From Tolypothrix sp. FACHB-123 (GTDB taxonomy: Bacteria; Cyanobacteriota; Cyanobacteriia; Cyanobacteriales; Nostocaceae), in NCBI RefSeq assembly GCF_014697075.1, contig NZ_JACJRE010000011.1:62001-126000 (forward strand): a DNA stretch of 64,000 nucleotides, in the 5' to 3' direction. The notes under the pieces were generated by a model. It made no database searches, was not told the DNA's origin, and worked only from the letters and a program-made list of their open reading frames with translations. The position numbers and the translations under genes are program-made. Of the stretch, positions 8,715 through 16,963 are shown one piece after another; within the stretch, counting starts at the first letter, position 1; each line of letters begins with the position of its first letter.

Positions 8715-11297
8715 ATGAAATTTAAAAATAAACTATACTCTTTTTTGGCGCTGGTGGTAGCAACTACGATAATATGCACCCATGTTTCACCAGCTATGGG
8801 TAAATTTGTTGCTAATAATCCCATAAATGCACAAACATCAATCTCTGTCGCTAACTCTAATTTAGAACAGGGGAAAAAATTATATGATGCTGGCAGATTT
8901 GCTGAAGCTGTGAAATTTTTACAGCAAGCAGTCAAGGAATATCAACAGCAGGGCGATATCCTCAGACAAGCGGCAACTTTGAGTAATTTATCTCTAGCTT
9001 ATCAAGAACTGGGGGATTGGAATCAAGCCCAACAAGCAATTACAGCCAGTCTCAATTTATTAACAGCGAATTCAGAAAAGACGGCAAATTTAGGAGTTTT
9101 CGCTCAATCGCTAGATGTGCAAGCTAGTCTGCAATTAGCTAGAAGACAAACAGATTTAGCTTTGAAGAATTGGCAACAGGCAGCAGAGATATATACCAAA
9201 ATTAAAGATAATAGTGGCGTAGTGCGATCGCAAATCAATCAAGCCCAAGTTTTACGCATCCAAGGTTTTTATCAAAAATCCATAAAATTACTGAATCAAG
9301 TACAGCAGCAGTTACAATCGCAACCAGATAGTTTAGAAAAAGTTGTCAGTTTGCGATCGCTTGGTGATAGTCTGCAATTAGTCGGTAATTTATCAGCAGC
9401 GCAAAAGGCTTTACAGCAAAGTCTCGAAATTGCCCAACGGTTACAATCTGTCGAGCATGTAGCAGCCAGTTTATTAAGCTTGGGGAATAATGCTCATGCT
9501 GAAGGTAAAATCACAGAAGCGCTTGCTTTATACCAACAAGTAGTTAAAATATCTCCCTCACCCCTAACTAAAGTCCAAGCACAGCTCAACCAACTGAAAT
9601 TAATGATTGAAGATGGTAAATTGGCTGAGGCACAAACTTTATTACCAGAAATTCAATCGCAAATCGCCCAACTTCCCACCAGCAGTTTAGCCATCTATGC
9701 GCGGATTAACTTTGTCCAAAATCTGCTGAAATTAGGGGGAGAAAATTTAACACTTAAGAATTCCCAACTCATAGCTAGCGCCATTCAACAAGCACGCGAT
9801 TTAGGCGATAAACGCGCAGAAGCTTATGGAATCGGTACTTTAGGACATTTCTACGAACAAACACAACAGTGGAATGAAGCACAAAAACTCACCCAGCAGG
9901 CTTTATTTTTAACCCAAACTCACAACGCACCAGAAATAGCTTATCGCTGGCAATGGCAATTAGGTAGGATATTCAAAGCACAAGGAAATATTCAAGATGC
10001 AATTATTGCCTATGATGCGAGTTTAGCAACCTTAGATACTCTCCGCAGTGACTTAGTAACTGTTAACCAAGATGTGCAATTATCCTTTCGTGATAGTGTC
10101 GAACCAGTATATCGAGAATCAGTAGAAATACTACTACGCTCTCAAGCTGATAAACCGGATGAAAAAATTCTAGAAAAAGCCCGCCAACGCATTGAAGCCT
10201 TACAATTAGCCGAATTAGATAACTTTTTCCGCGAAGCTTGTTTACAAGGTAAAACAGTATTACTAGATAAATTAGTAGACGAAGATAATCCCACCGCCGC
10301 TATTTTTTACCCGATAATTCTGCCAGAATCACTCCAAGTAATCGTCAAAATTCCTAAACAACCCCTGCGACATTATGCCACCAAAATACCTCAAGCAGAA
10401 GTCGAGACAATAGCAAATCAACTACGATTTAATCTCAATCAACAATATACTAGCAAAGCTACAAAACAACAGTTACAGCAGCTTTACAGTTGGCTAATTC
10501 AACCGATTGAGTCAGAATTACAAACTGCTGGCGTCAAAACTCTAGTGTTTTTGCTAGATGGAGCTTTACGTAATGTGCCAATGGCAGCTTTGCATGATGG
10601 TAAAAAATATTTATTAGAGAAATACGCTGTTTCTCTTAATCTGGGTTTGCAACTCCTCGATCCTCAACCCTTAGCTAACCAAAAACTCAGAGTTATTACC
10701 GCCGGATTAATCAATTCTCCCCCAGGATTTTCTCAATATCCACCCTTACCTGCCATTGAACAGGAGTTTGAGTTAATTGCTAAAACCGGAGTAGAAACAA
10801 CCAAGCTTCTAGAACAGCAATTTACCAGTAAAGCCTTAGAAAGCAAAATTAACTCTGCTAACTTTAACATAGTGCATATAGCCACCCACGGTGAATTTAG
10901 TTCCAGGGCTGAAGATACCTTTATTTTGGCTGCCGATGGTCTCATTAATGTTACCCAATTCGATAAAATTTTGCGCAGTCGCGAAGGTAGTAAATCTAAC
11001 AGCATGGAACTATTATTTTTAAGTGCTTGCCAAACAGCTACCGGTGATAATCGCGCCGTACTCGGTTTAGCTGGGGTTGCAGTTCGCGCTGGGGCAAAAA
11101 GTACGATCGCTTCTCTGTGGGATATTAATGATGAAGCGACAGCTAAATTTGTTGGTCTTTTTTATCAAGAACTTCAGCAAGGTAAAGTTAGCAAAGCTGA
11201 AGCCTTGCGCCTTGCCCAGCTAAAGTTATTGAAAGATCCCCAATACAAAGCACCCCGCTTTTGGTCTGCTTATGTACTTATTGGTAATTGGCTGTGA
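8715..11297 (+). CDS. Secreted TPR-CHAT domain protein (putative caspase-like protease)
   Basis: An 860-residue protein. A signal peptide (about 1-30) is followed by a TPR array (about 45-460: YDAGRFAEAVKFLQQAVKEY, LGDWNQAQQAI and further units) and a C-terminal CHAT domain (about 560-860). The CHAT catalytic pair is present: His725 in IATHGEF and Cys772 in LSACQTATGD, followed by GLAGVAVRAGAKSTIASLW. CHAT proteins are clan CD (caspase/separase-like) peptidases, so proteolytic activity is likely but not proven. It lies 184 bp downstream of the exoprotein gene on the same strand; this pairing is common in cyanobacteria, and the two proteins may act together outside the plasma membrane. The gap carries a short repeat (AAACGCAAAGGC type) and no clear terminator. 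Confidence 0.9.
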   Translation: MKFKNKLYSFLALVVATTIICTHVSPAMGKFVANNPINAQTSISVANSNLEQGKKLYDAGRFAEAVKFLQQAVKEYQQQGDILRQAATLSNLSLAYQELGDWNQAQQAITASLNLLTANSEKTANLGVFAQSLDVQASLQLARRQTDLALKNWQQAAEIYTKIKDNSGVVRSQINQAQVLRIQGFYQKSIKLLNQVQQQLQSQPDSLEKVVSLRSLGDSLQLVGNLSAAQKALQQSLEIAQRLQSVEHVAASLLSLGNNAHAEGKITEALALYQQVVKISPSPLTKVQAQLNQLKLMIEDGKLAEAQTLLPEIQSQIAQLPTSSLAIYARINFVQNLLKLGGENLTLKNSQLIASAIQQARDLGDKRAEAYGIGTLGHFYEQTQQWNEAQKLTQQALFLTQTHNAPEIAYRWQWQLGRIFKAQGNIQDAIIAYDASLATLDTLRSDLVTVNQDVQLSFRDSVEPVYRESVEILLRSQADKPDEKILEKARQRIEALQLAELDNFFREACLQGKTVLLDKLVDEDNPTAAIFYPIILPESLQVIVKIPKQPLRHYATKIPQAEVETIANQLRFNLNQQYTSKATKQQLQQLYSWLIQPIESELQTAGVKTLVFLLDGALRNVPMAALHDGKKYLLEKYAVSLNLGLQLLDPQPLANQKLRVITAGLINSPPGFSQYPPLPAIEQEFELIAKTGVETTKLLEQQFTSKALESKINSANFNIVHIATHGEFSSRAEDTFILAADGLINVTQFDKILRSREGSKSNSMELLFLSACQTATGDNRAVLGLAGVAVRAGAKSTIASLWDINDEATAKFVGLFYQELQQGKVSKAEALRLAQLKLLKDPQYKAPRFWSAYVLIGNWL

Positions 11298-11345
11298 ACT
11301 ACTGCATGGGGTTAATCTAAAATCCAAATTCCAAAATTGATTCAC

Positions 11346-12053
11346 CTAACGCCCACCTAAAATTTCCGAGATGGCGCTGACAATATCTAAATAAAAATTA
11401 CCACTGACAGCGCGGAATAACTCAAATTTAGAACCAGGTGCGCCAAAAAATGGTCTTAAAAACCATCCTAATTGTACGCCGACAAACCCATATAAAAATA
11501 ACCAGGATCTTAAAATAGTTGTGCGGGTTTTCTTTCCGACTTCATCTTGTTTAGAAAGTAACTGCATCCCTTCATAGAGAAACTTAATCCCAAAAATACC
11601 TGTGATACCAAAAATTAAGACATTTAACAGTTTAAAAAATTGGTAAGAATTGGGCGCAGTAATCATAAAAAATAGCGTCACGGGAGCCAAGCTAAATAAC
11701 AGCACGCTAATTACTGATACAGCCGTGAGCAATACGACAAAATGCTGTTGGAAACTACTGCGAGAACCAAAAAGAACATTAAAAAAGAAGAGAGTAGGAA
11801 AACAAATTATCAGCGTTAATAAATAAAAAGCGGGAAGCTTGATTGCACTAGATAAAGCTTGTCCCCAACTGTGAGATGCGCCGATAATTGCGCCGTAAAT
11901 TGCAAAACAAATAGAACTGGAAACAAACAAGGCGCTGGTTTTACTTTGTAACCTAATTCCCTGGCTAATTTCCTCTAAGAAACCTTGGCGATCGCGCAGT
12001 AAACTGATGAGAATCGCAAACTGTTGATTTTTGTAAGATGGCTTCTCAAGCAT
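11346..12053 (-). CDS. Multi-pass membrane protein, paralogue of the next gene
   Basis: A 235-residue protein with about five hydrophobic segments after a cytoplasmic N-terminal stretch (FAILISLLRDRQGFLEEISQGIRL). Signature motifs are AIYGAIIGASHSW in the first membrane segment, LPAFYLLTLIICFPTLF, and a C-terminal GVQLGWFLRPFFGAPG. I do not recognise a characterised function. It is clearly homologous over its full length to the neighbouring gene at 12220-12939, so the pair arose by tandem duplication. The 3' ends of this gene and of the rightward CHAT gene face each other across about 50 bp. Confidence 0.75.
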   Translation of the reverse strand: MLEKPSYKNQQFAILISLLRDRQGFLEEISQGIRLQSKTSALFVSSSICFAIYGAIIGASHSWGQALSSAIKLPAFYLLTLIICFPTLFFFNVLFGSRSSFQQHFVVLLTAVSVISVLLFSLAPVTLFFMITAPNSYQFFKLLNVLIFGITGIFGIKFLYEGMQLLSKQDEVGKKTRTTILRSWLFLYGFVGVQLGWFLRPFFGAPGSKFELFRAVSGNFYLDIVSAISEILGGR

Positions 12054-12219
12054 GTTGATAAATTTATTAAGTAAGTTGGTGTTAAAATTTGTCTTGAGGA
12101 GAAGGTAGATGGCAGCACTTCGACAAGCTCAGTGACTTGGCAGATGGTGAGAATATTGAGGTACTAAAGAAAAATACTCAATTATTCATCCCTAGCCCCT
12201 AACCCCTAACCCCTAGCCC

Positions 12220-12939
12220 CTAACGAATTCCTAAGAGATAACCGATAGCTTGTAAAACGCTGAGGTAAAAACTACCTTCTCTATCTCTAAATAGTTGAAA
12301 TACAGAACCAGGTGTACCAAAAAAAGGCCTGAGAGTCCATCCTAATTGACTACCAACGAAAGCATACAAAAATAGCCAGGAAAAGATAATCTTCCGGCGT
12401 GTTTTGGTACTTTCATCATCATTTTGTTCTAATACCACGCTTGTAGCTTGATATAAAGAAGAAATGCCGATAAATCCAGTAAAGGAAAATATCACAACAT
12501 TGAGTAAGATTAAAAATTGATAATTATTGGTAGTGATTAAGAAAAACAGCGTAATCGGTGCAAAGCTAAATAACAAGACACTCGTTACAGATACTGCTGT
12601 TAATACTAGGGCGAAATGCTGCCCGAAAGTGCGCTTGGAACCGAAAATAATATTAGAAAAATACAGCGTGGGTAAACAAATCAGCAGGGTAATTAAATAA
12701 AGCGCTGGTAGTTTTACTGCTGAAGATAAAGCTTGCATCCAGCTATGATATGCGCCAATAATACCGCCATAAATAGCGAGAAATAGGGAACTGCAAACCA
12801 ACAGCGAAATGATTTTATTTGGTAATCTAATCCCTTGAGTAATTTCTTCTAAAAAATTTTGGCGATCGCGTAATAAGCCAATCAGGACTGTAAAGTATTT
12901 TATCCCTGAAGATTGTCGTTCAATCATCTTAATCCTCAC
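12220..12939 (-). CDS. Multi-pass membrane protein, tandem paralogue
   Basis: A 239-residue protein aligning end to end with the downstream gene. Shared motifs are LIGLLRDRQNFLEEITQGIRLPNK, AIYGGIIGAYHSW, LPALYLITLLICLPTLYF, SVTSVLLFSFAPITLFF and GSQLGWTLRPFFGTPGS. About five membrane segments are expected in the plasma or thylakoid membrane. The absolutely conserved RPFFGxPG and RDRQxFLEE motifs are the best handles for a search. The intergenic stretch to its partner contains a CCCCTAA-type heptameric repeat (12191-12224). The function is unknown. Confidence 0.75.
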   Translation of the reverse strand: MRIKMIERQSSGIKYFTVLIGLLRDRQNFLEEITQGIRLPNKIISLLVCSSLFLAIYGGIIGAYHSWMQALSSAVKLPALYLITLLICLPTLYFSNIIFGSKRTFGQHFALVLTAVSVTSVLLFSFAPITLFFLITTNNYQFLILLNVVIFSFTGFIGISSLYQATSVVLEQNDDESTKTRRKIIFSWLFLYAFVGSQLGWTLRPFFGTPGSVFQLFRDREGSFYLSVLQAIGYLLGIR

Positions 12940-12956
12940 ACCAGTTTCTTGAGAAA

Positions 12957-12989
12957 AACGCGAGCGATCTTTCAGCAGATCGTCGCGTT
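12957..12989 (-). terminator. Intrinsic terminator of the CruP-like gene
   Basis: A strong hairpin: AACGCGAGCGATCT and AGATCGTCGCGTT flank a TTCAGC loop. On the minus strand it is followed by TTTTTCTC. It lies directly downstream of the gene ending at 13017. Confidence 0.7.
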
Positions 12990-13016
12990 ATTAGTTTTGT
13001 TAAGTTAGCTGTTAAC

Positions 13017-14561
13017 TTAATTTTCTTGATAATCCTTACCAGAGCCATATTTCCAGCCATCAACCAAACGACGCCAATAATATTGTTGTTGTTTTGGTAG
13101 AGACTTCACCCATGTTTCTAACATTGTACTCAAGGAAAACAAGGCAGTATAAACACTTAAATTAATGTAATGCACCAGCCAATCTAATAAATTTAGCAGA
13201 CCGACTTGGGGAATTATTTTGGCAATTAATCCCGGATTTGCCAAAGCTGTTTTTACAAGTGTTTGAGTTAAGGCTTTAAACTGCACGATATCTTGCAAAA
13301 ATGGCTTGAGTACGGGTGTACCTAACTTTTGCATTTCTGCAAACACAACTGCAAGCAGTTGGTTAATTTGCTCTGGCGGAATATTTTGATTTACACCTAC
13401 ACTCATCGCTTTTTGAAATAGCCAGGTAACAGCTAAACTTGGCTGATAAGGTTGGAGTAAACTCAACGCATTTGCAGATAATTGATCGGTTTGTAATGCT
13501 GCTTCAATCCCCAAAGTTAACCGTTTGAGGTGACGCACCATCGCCCCAAAACCACCAAAACTTAAAGGTGATTGACTACCGCTACTATCACCTACTGGGA
13601 GAATGCGATTCCAAGGAGTTTTGAGGGGACTTTGGCGATATGTAGGAAAGAAGCCATACAGTGCCCGTTGAAACTTTAACTGATTTAATTCCACACCCTG
13701 ATATTCTGGTAAAAGGCGGAGATATTCGGCAAATAAATCTTCTAAACCTATACGTTGTGGGTGCGCATCCATGTAGGTAAACAAGTAAGTTGTTCTTCCA
13801 TCCCTAGCGGGAAAAGCTTCCCAGAAGTACTGGCACTGATTCTGCAAGGATGTAAATGATAACAACAAGTCACCGGAGTTATTTTCCAGAAAACCTTGAG
13901 CGCAACTTCCCACAACTAAGCATAAAGCATCGGGTTTTTCTCCTTGACGGGCTTGCTGGGCAATTGGCGAAAAATGTCCCATCGCATCGATTAATAACCG
14001 AGTTTTCAGTTTGTTATTTACCATCACCCCATTGGGATGAACCACAGCTTCAGTTAACGGGGTGTTTTCCCACAATTCACCCCCAGCAACTAAAAATTTG
14101 CTTTTTAATGTGTCTAATAGATAAACAGGATCGACACCTATATTGAGAACATCCTCTACCCAAATTTCCGTACCACCTGGAAAGCTAACTCTAGCTGGGT
14201 TATATTCAGTAGCGATCGCTGTTTCTAATTCTTCATGAGTTAGCAGATTTAATTCTACAAACACCTCTAACTCTTGACGCGAGATATTCCACTCCTGTTC
14301 TCTACCCCGCAGCATCCCCCGTTCAATTAATCCGACTTTCACACCCCCAACAGCTAAAGCGCAGCCAATTAAAATTCCTAAAGTTCCACCGCAGACAATT
14401 ACATCCCAGTCTACGCTATCTAAAAGTTGATTATTCTCCTTAACTACCGATGGGATTGGTGCTTTATCTGCTCTTAGGGATGCTAGAATGCGATCGCTTT
14501 TACGTAAACCAGCCATCACATCCCCTGGTAATTGGGAAAGAATATCTTCAGTGATGCTCAT
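13017..14561 (-). CDS. cruP: FAD-dependent lycopene-cyclase-family protein, CruP-like
   Basis: A 514-residue flavoprotein. I chose the ATG at 14561 (MSITEDILSQLPGDV). The open frame extends 35 codons further upstream, but those codons lie in a repeated hairpin sequence and do not look like protein. Residues about 50-80 (WDVIVCGGTLGILIGCALA ... GLIERG) form the dinucleotide-binding fold. A later VGDSSGSQSPLSFGGFG matches the flavin-contact motif of CruA/CruP proteins. Its length fits CruP better than the longer CruA. CruA is a lycopene cyclase; CruP is a paralogue linked to carotenoid handling under oxidative stress rather than firmly to cyclisation. It diverges from the helical carotenoid protein gene, supporting a carotenoid role. 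The CruP versus CruA assignment needs a tree. Confidence 0.7.
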   Translation of the reverse strand: MSITEDILSQLPGDVMAGLRKSDRILASLRADKAPIPSVVKENNQLLDSVDWDVIVCGGTLGILIGCALAVGGVKVGLIERGMLRGREQEWNISRQELEVFVELNLLTHEELETAIATEYNPARVSFPGGTEIWVEDVLNIGVDPVYLLDTLKSKFLVAGGELWENTPLTEAVVHPNGVMVNNKLKTRLLIDAMGHFSPIAQQARQGEKPDALCLVVGSCAQGFLENNSGDLLLSFTSLQNQCQYFWEAFPARDGRTTYLFTYMDAHPQRIGLEDLFAEYLRLLPEYQGVELNQLKFQRALYGFFPTYRQSPLKTPWNRILPVGDSSGSQSPLSFGGFGAMVRHLKRLTLGIEAALQTDQLSANALSLLQPYQPSLAVTWLFQKAMSVGVNQNIPPEQINQLLAVVFAEMQKLGTPVLKPFLQDIVQFKALTQTLVKTALANPGLIAKIIPQVGLLNLLDWLVHYINLSVYTALFSLSTMLETWVKSLPKQQQYYWRRLVDGWKYGSGKDYQEN

Positions 14562-14599
14562 AAACCCTCTGTAATGCTTAACTTCAGCATAGAGGGTAA

Positions 14600-14830
14600 A
14601 TGAAAAACTCCACCCACAAGGGGATGGAGTTTTTGGGCATTGGGAATTGGGCATGGGAAAGAACATACCAATGCCCTAGCGGCGGGGCGGCTATCCCTTT
14701 CCACCCACAAGGGGATGGAGTTTCCCGCCGCTTTCAATGGAATCTTCTTATATCTTTGCCAGATCAAAAGTCAACAGTCAAAAGTCCAATGAATCATGAC
14801 AAATGACTAATGACTAATAACTAATGTTCT
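14600..14830. repeat. Paired hairpin repeat and short tandem repeats
   Basis: The sequence CCACCCACAAGGGGATGGAG occurs twice (14611 and 14701 region); each copy can fold (CTCCACCC against GGGGATGGAG). Between and after them are ATTGGGCAT-type and GTCAACAGTC-type short repeats. This fills most of the 355-bp gap between the CruP-like and HCP genes. The last 85 bp before 14917 is left as the HCP promoter region; no clear promoter hexamers were seen. Confidence 0.6.
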
Positions 14831-14916
14831 ATCTTCAGTAGGGTTAAACCACGGATGTAACTTTGTTACCGTTATTTGTGACATAAAACAAAGAAAAATC
14901 ACAAGCGGAGTTTGTA

Positions 14917-15408
14917 ATGACATACACCCAAACTGGCGATCCAACTATCAAAGAACATGTTCAAGCTTGGCGACAATTAGATGTAGATCAACAACTGGCG
15001 TTGTTTTGGTTCATCTACAAAGAAATGGGTAAAGCAATCACACCAGCAGCACCCGGCGCTAGCACAGTTTCTCCAGAAATTGCTGAAGGTTTGTTTAATC
15101 AAGTTAAAGAACTATCTCACGAAGAACAACTACAAGTTCAACGGGATTTAATTAACAAAGTTGATACCCAACTTTCCCGCCAATATGGTTCTCTTGGCGA
15201 AACTACCAAGTTACTATTTTGGTATCGTTTATCTCAAGGTATGGATAACGGTACTATCATTCCCATACCTGATGATTATCAACTTCCCTCACAAGCTAAA
15301 TCTTTGTTAGATAGAATTAAAAATCTAGCTTTTGAGCAACAAATTACCCTTTTCCGCGATTATGTTGCACCAATGGGTGCTGAAGCCAAAGCTGGCGCTG
15401 GGCTGTAA
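14917..15408 (+). CDS. hcp: Helical carotenoid protein (OCP N-terminal-domain homologue)
   Basis: A 163-residue all-helical protein equivalent to the N-terminal domain of orange carotenoid protein, with no C-terminal (NTF2-like) domain. It binds a ketocarotenoid and, depending on the HCP clade, quenches singlet oxygen or phycobilisome energy. OCP carotenoid contacts are conserved: Trp31 and Tyr34 (LFWFIYKEMG) match OCP Trp41 and Tyr44, Trp102 (LLFWYRL) matches Trp110, and Arg147 (ITLFRDYV) matches Arg155. The ITPAAPG loop is also kept. No C-terminal-domain homologue (CTDH) lies beside it, although the two are often paired. It is divergent from a CruP-like gene. The HCP subtype (HCP1 to HCP6 or so) cannot be settled by eye. 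Confidence 0.9.
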   Translation: MTYTQTGDPTIKEHVQAWRQLDVDQQLALFWFIYKEMGKAITPAAPGASTVSPEIAEGLFNQVKELSHEEQLQVQRDLINKVDTQLSRQYGSLGETTKLLFWYRLSQGMDNGTIIPIPDDYQLPSQAKSLLDRIKNLAFEQQITLFRDYVAPMGAEAKAGAGL

Positions 15409-15448
15409 AATTAATTTTTTACTTCTGCTTTAGTACTTAACACAAAAC

Positions 15449-15479
15449 AAGCTTCCTATAGCTTTACTATAGGAAGCTT
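15449..15479 (+). terminator. Hairpin terminator after hcp
   Basis: A perfect 13-bp stem: AAGCTTCCTATAG, loop CTTTA, then CTATAGGAAGCTT, 41 bp past the hcp stop codon. The following ATTATATAT is only weakly T-rich. On position and stem strength it is the likely transcript end. Confidence 0.7.
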
Positions 15480-15631
15480 ATTATATATCGACTTACTTAA
15501 ATAACGAATAGAAATAAGTCCACAGAAATTTTTTGCTCTCAATGGCGATCGCCATTTTTTTAATTGAAAAATTCTCACTCTATCTTAAATATTAAATTCC
15601 TCCATAACCTTGCTAAATTTAGGTTATATAT

Positions 15632-15767
15632 CAATACAGTTCAGTTAGCGCCAAAAACATTAAGCTGCGTAGGTTGGGTTGAGGAACGAAACCCAACATT
15701 TCCAGGAGTTTGTTGGGTTTCACTTCGTTCAACCCAACCTACAATTATCCTTAACTGAACCGTATTG
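15632..15767. repeat. GTAGGTTGGGTT foldback element
   Basis: A 136-bp inverted repeat. The outer arms are CAATACAGTTCAGTTA (15632) and TAACTGAACCGTATTG (15752). The inner arms are GTAGGTTGGGTTGAGGAACG (15669) and its complement ending CAACCCAACCTAC (15742). It is a common non-autonomous repeat type in cyanobacteria, with no coding content. Confidence 0.8.
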
Positions 15768-15841
15768 GGTTATATATTGGTTAAATTCCGTAAGAAATTG
15801 AATGAAATCTTGCTCAATAAATATACTCAAACAATTTAATA

Positions 15842-15922
15842 AATACCAATTTGAAAAAGAATGCGACAGATAAACAGACTTAAAATCTTGTCCAGTCTGA
15901 ATTCTTAATTTTGAATTAATAT
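15842..15922. repeat. ATACCAATT element, degenerate third copy
   Basis: Its left end (ATACCAATTTGAAAAAG followed by AATGC) is almost identical to the left end of the element at 60318. The right end (TTTTGAATTAATATA) is a decayed inverted partner. It lies in the long gene-poor stretch 15409-16481, which otherwise holds the terminator and foldback repeats listed here and no supported ORF. Confidence 0.6.
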
Positions 15923-16129
15923 AAGTATTTTTTCCTAAAAAATAAAATCCCCACATAATTGAATGTGAGGAAATACGTGTGAGTCGTTACATAAGTGTCC
16001 TACCAAACATGAGTTTAAAATTAGTCAATCAATTCAATATCTACCTAAAGCATTAATTAAAAAAATTGAAAGATTGGATTTACTTCTATTGTTTTAGCTG
16101 ACAGACTAAGCCCGCATTTCTCACAAACA

Positions 16130-16192
16130 GTAGGGGCGGGTTCACAGATATGCTCGAATCATTCACGAATATTTCGCTCAACCCGCCCCTAC
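16130..16192. repeat. GTAGGGGCGGGTT foldback element, copy 1
   Basis: A 63-bp element with arms GTAGGGGCGGGTT and AACCCGCCCCTAC. Two further copies occur at 36714-36777 and 63113-63175. An outer inverted pair (ATTTCTCAC near 16116 and GTGAGAAAT near 16223) may extend this copy. Confidence 0.75.
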
Positions 16193-16481
16193 TCTGGACT
16201 CTGAACTGAGGTTGCAATAATTGGTGAGAAATCCGGTTAAGGATTGATTAATAAGATAGGAGATATCAGAGTCAATATTTTTATGTACTAATTGTTACAT
16301 ATATATGATACTGACTATTTAAGCCTTTAGATAGATAGTTAAATATACCAAATGGACGAATCGAATTTACGGTTAGCAGGACAATAATATATATTGCTGG
16401 TATATTACTTTTTAGCCTACCCTGGGGTAACTCAGGGTTTTATATTGCCTAAAAGTAGATTCATGTAAGTGTAAAGAAATA

Positions 16482-16613
16482 TTACAGAATCTCGCTAAAT
16501 ATTTGCTTCAGGTTGGGGTGCGTTTCCAAAGCGTCAGCATATTTCTTAACACAAGCTTTGTTAGTTTCAGTAGCATCACGGGAAAGATAATACCAGTCTG
16601 GCCAAGGTATATA
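16482..16613 (-). pseudogene. C-terminal remnant of an unidentified protein gene
   Basis: On the minus strand a 43-codon open stretch ends in TAA (16482-16484). It encodes a convincing protein-like sequence: PWPDWYYLSRDATETNKAC, then VKKYADALETHP and NLKQIFSEIL. In-frame TAA at 16614-16616 closes it upstream and there is no start codon, so it is a truncated 3' end. I do not recognise the family. The composition (amphipathic, W/Y-rich start) argues against chance. It is too short for usual ORF cut-offs. Confidence 0.5.
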
Positions 16614-16672
16614 TTATGATTACGTTTTTTTACCTACTCCAGGCTGGCGATCGCTAATTCTGGAGATTAGGT

Positions 16673-16876
16673 ATGATAGAAAATTTAATCCACTTAACTA
16701 AGCAAAATACAGATGCAATGGTAGACATAGTATTTGGATTTTACTTGGATGGAGACGCTATCGACAGGCAACAAATCGAACGAGAATTAATAGACTTAGG
16801 GACTAAACATAAGCTAGAGAATGGCAGAGAATTAGTCCAGAAGTTGCGAAAATTAGCAGCAGATAGAGGATTATAG
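16673..16876 (+). CDS. Small hypothetical protein
   Basis: A 67-residue acidic/basic helical protein (QIERELIDLGTKHKLENGRELVQKLRKLAADRGL). The ATG follows GGAGATTAGGT, a good ribosome-binding site (GGAG), and a HIP1 site lies upstream. There is no signal peptide or membrane segment and no recognised domain. It converges with the PIN/TRAM gene across a strong terminator. The RBS and protein-like composition support coding; the small size keeps the call moderate. Confidence 0.55.
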   Translation: MIENLIHLTKQNTDAMVDIVFGFYLDGDAIDRQQIERELIDLGTKHKLENGRELVQKLRKLAADRGL

Positions 16877-16902
16877 CAGGGCATTGGCAGAGGAATAATA
16901 AA

Positions 16903-16931
16903 CAATCGGTGTAGATAACCTACACCGATTG
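16903..16931. terminator. Bidirectional terminator between convergent genes
   Basis: A perfect 12-bp stem CAATCGGTGTAG / CTACACCGATTG with loop ATAAC, midway between the small rightward gene and the leftward PIN/TRAM gene. On the minus strand TTTATTATT follows, so it mainly serves the PIN/TRAM gene. Confidence 0.7.
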
Positions 16932-16963
16932 CTAATACATTTGAATTAAACATTCTATGTGTC

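Noticed and set aside
14562-14666. N-terminal 35-codon extension of the CruP-like gene
   Set aside because: It lies in a duplicated hairpin repeat and its residues (PNSQCPKTPSPCGW) are not protein-like. The internal ATG at 14561 is preferred.
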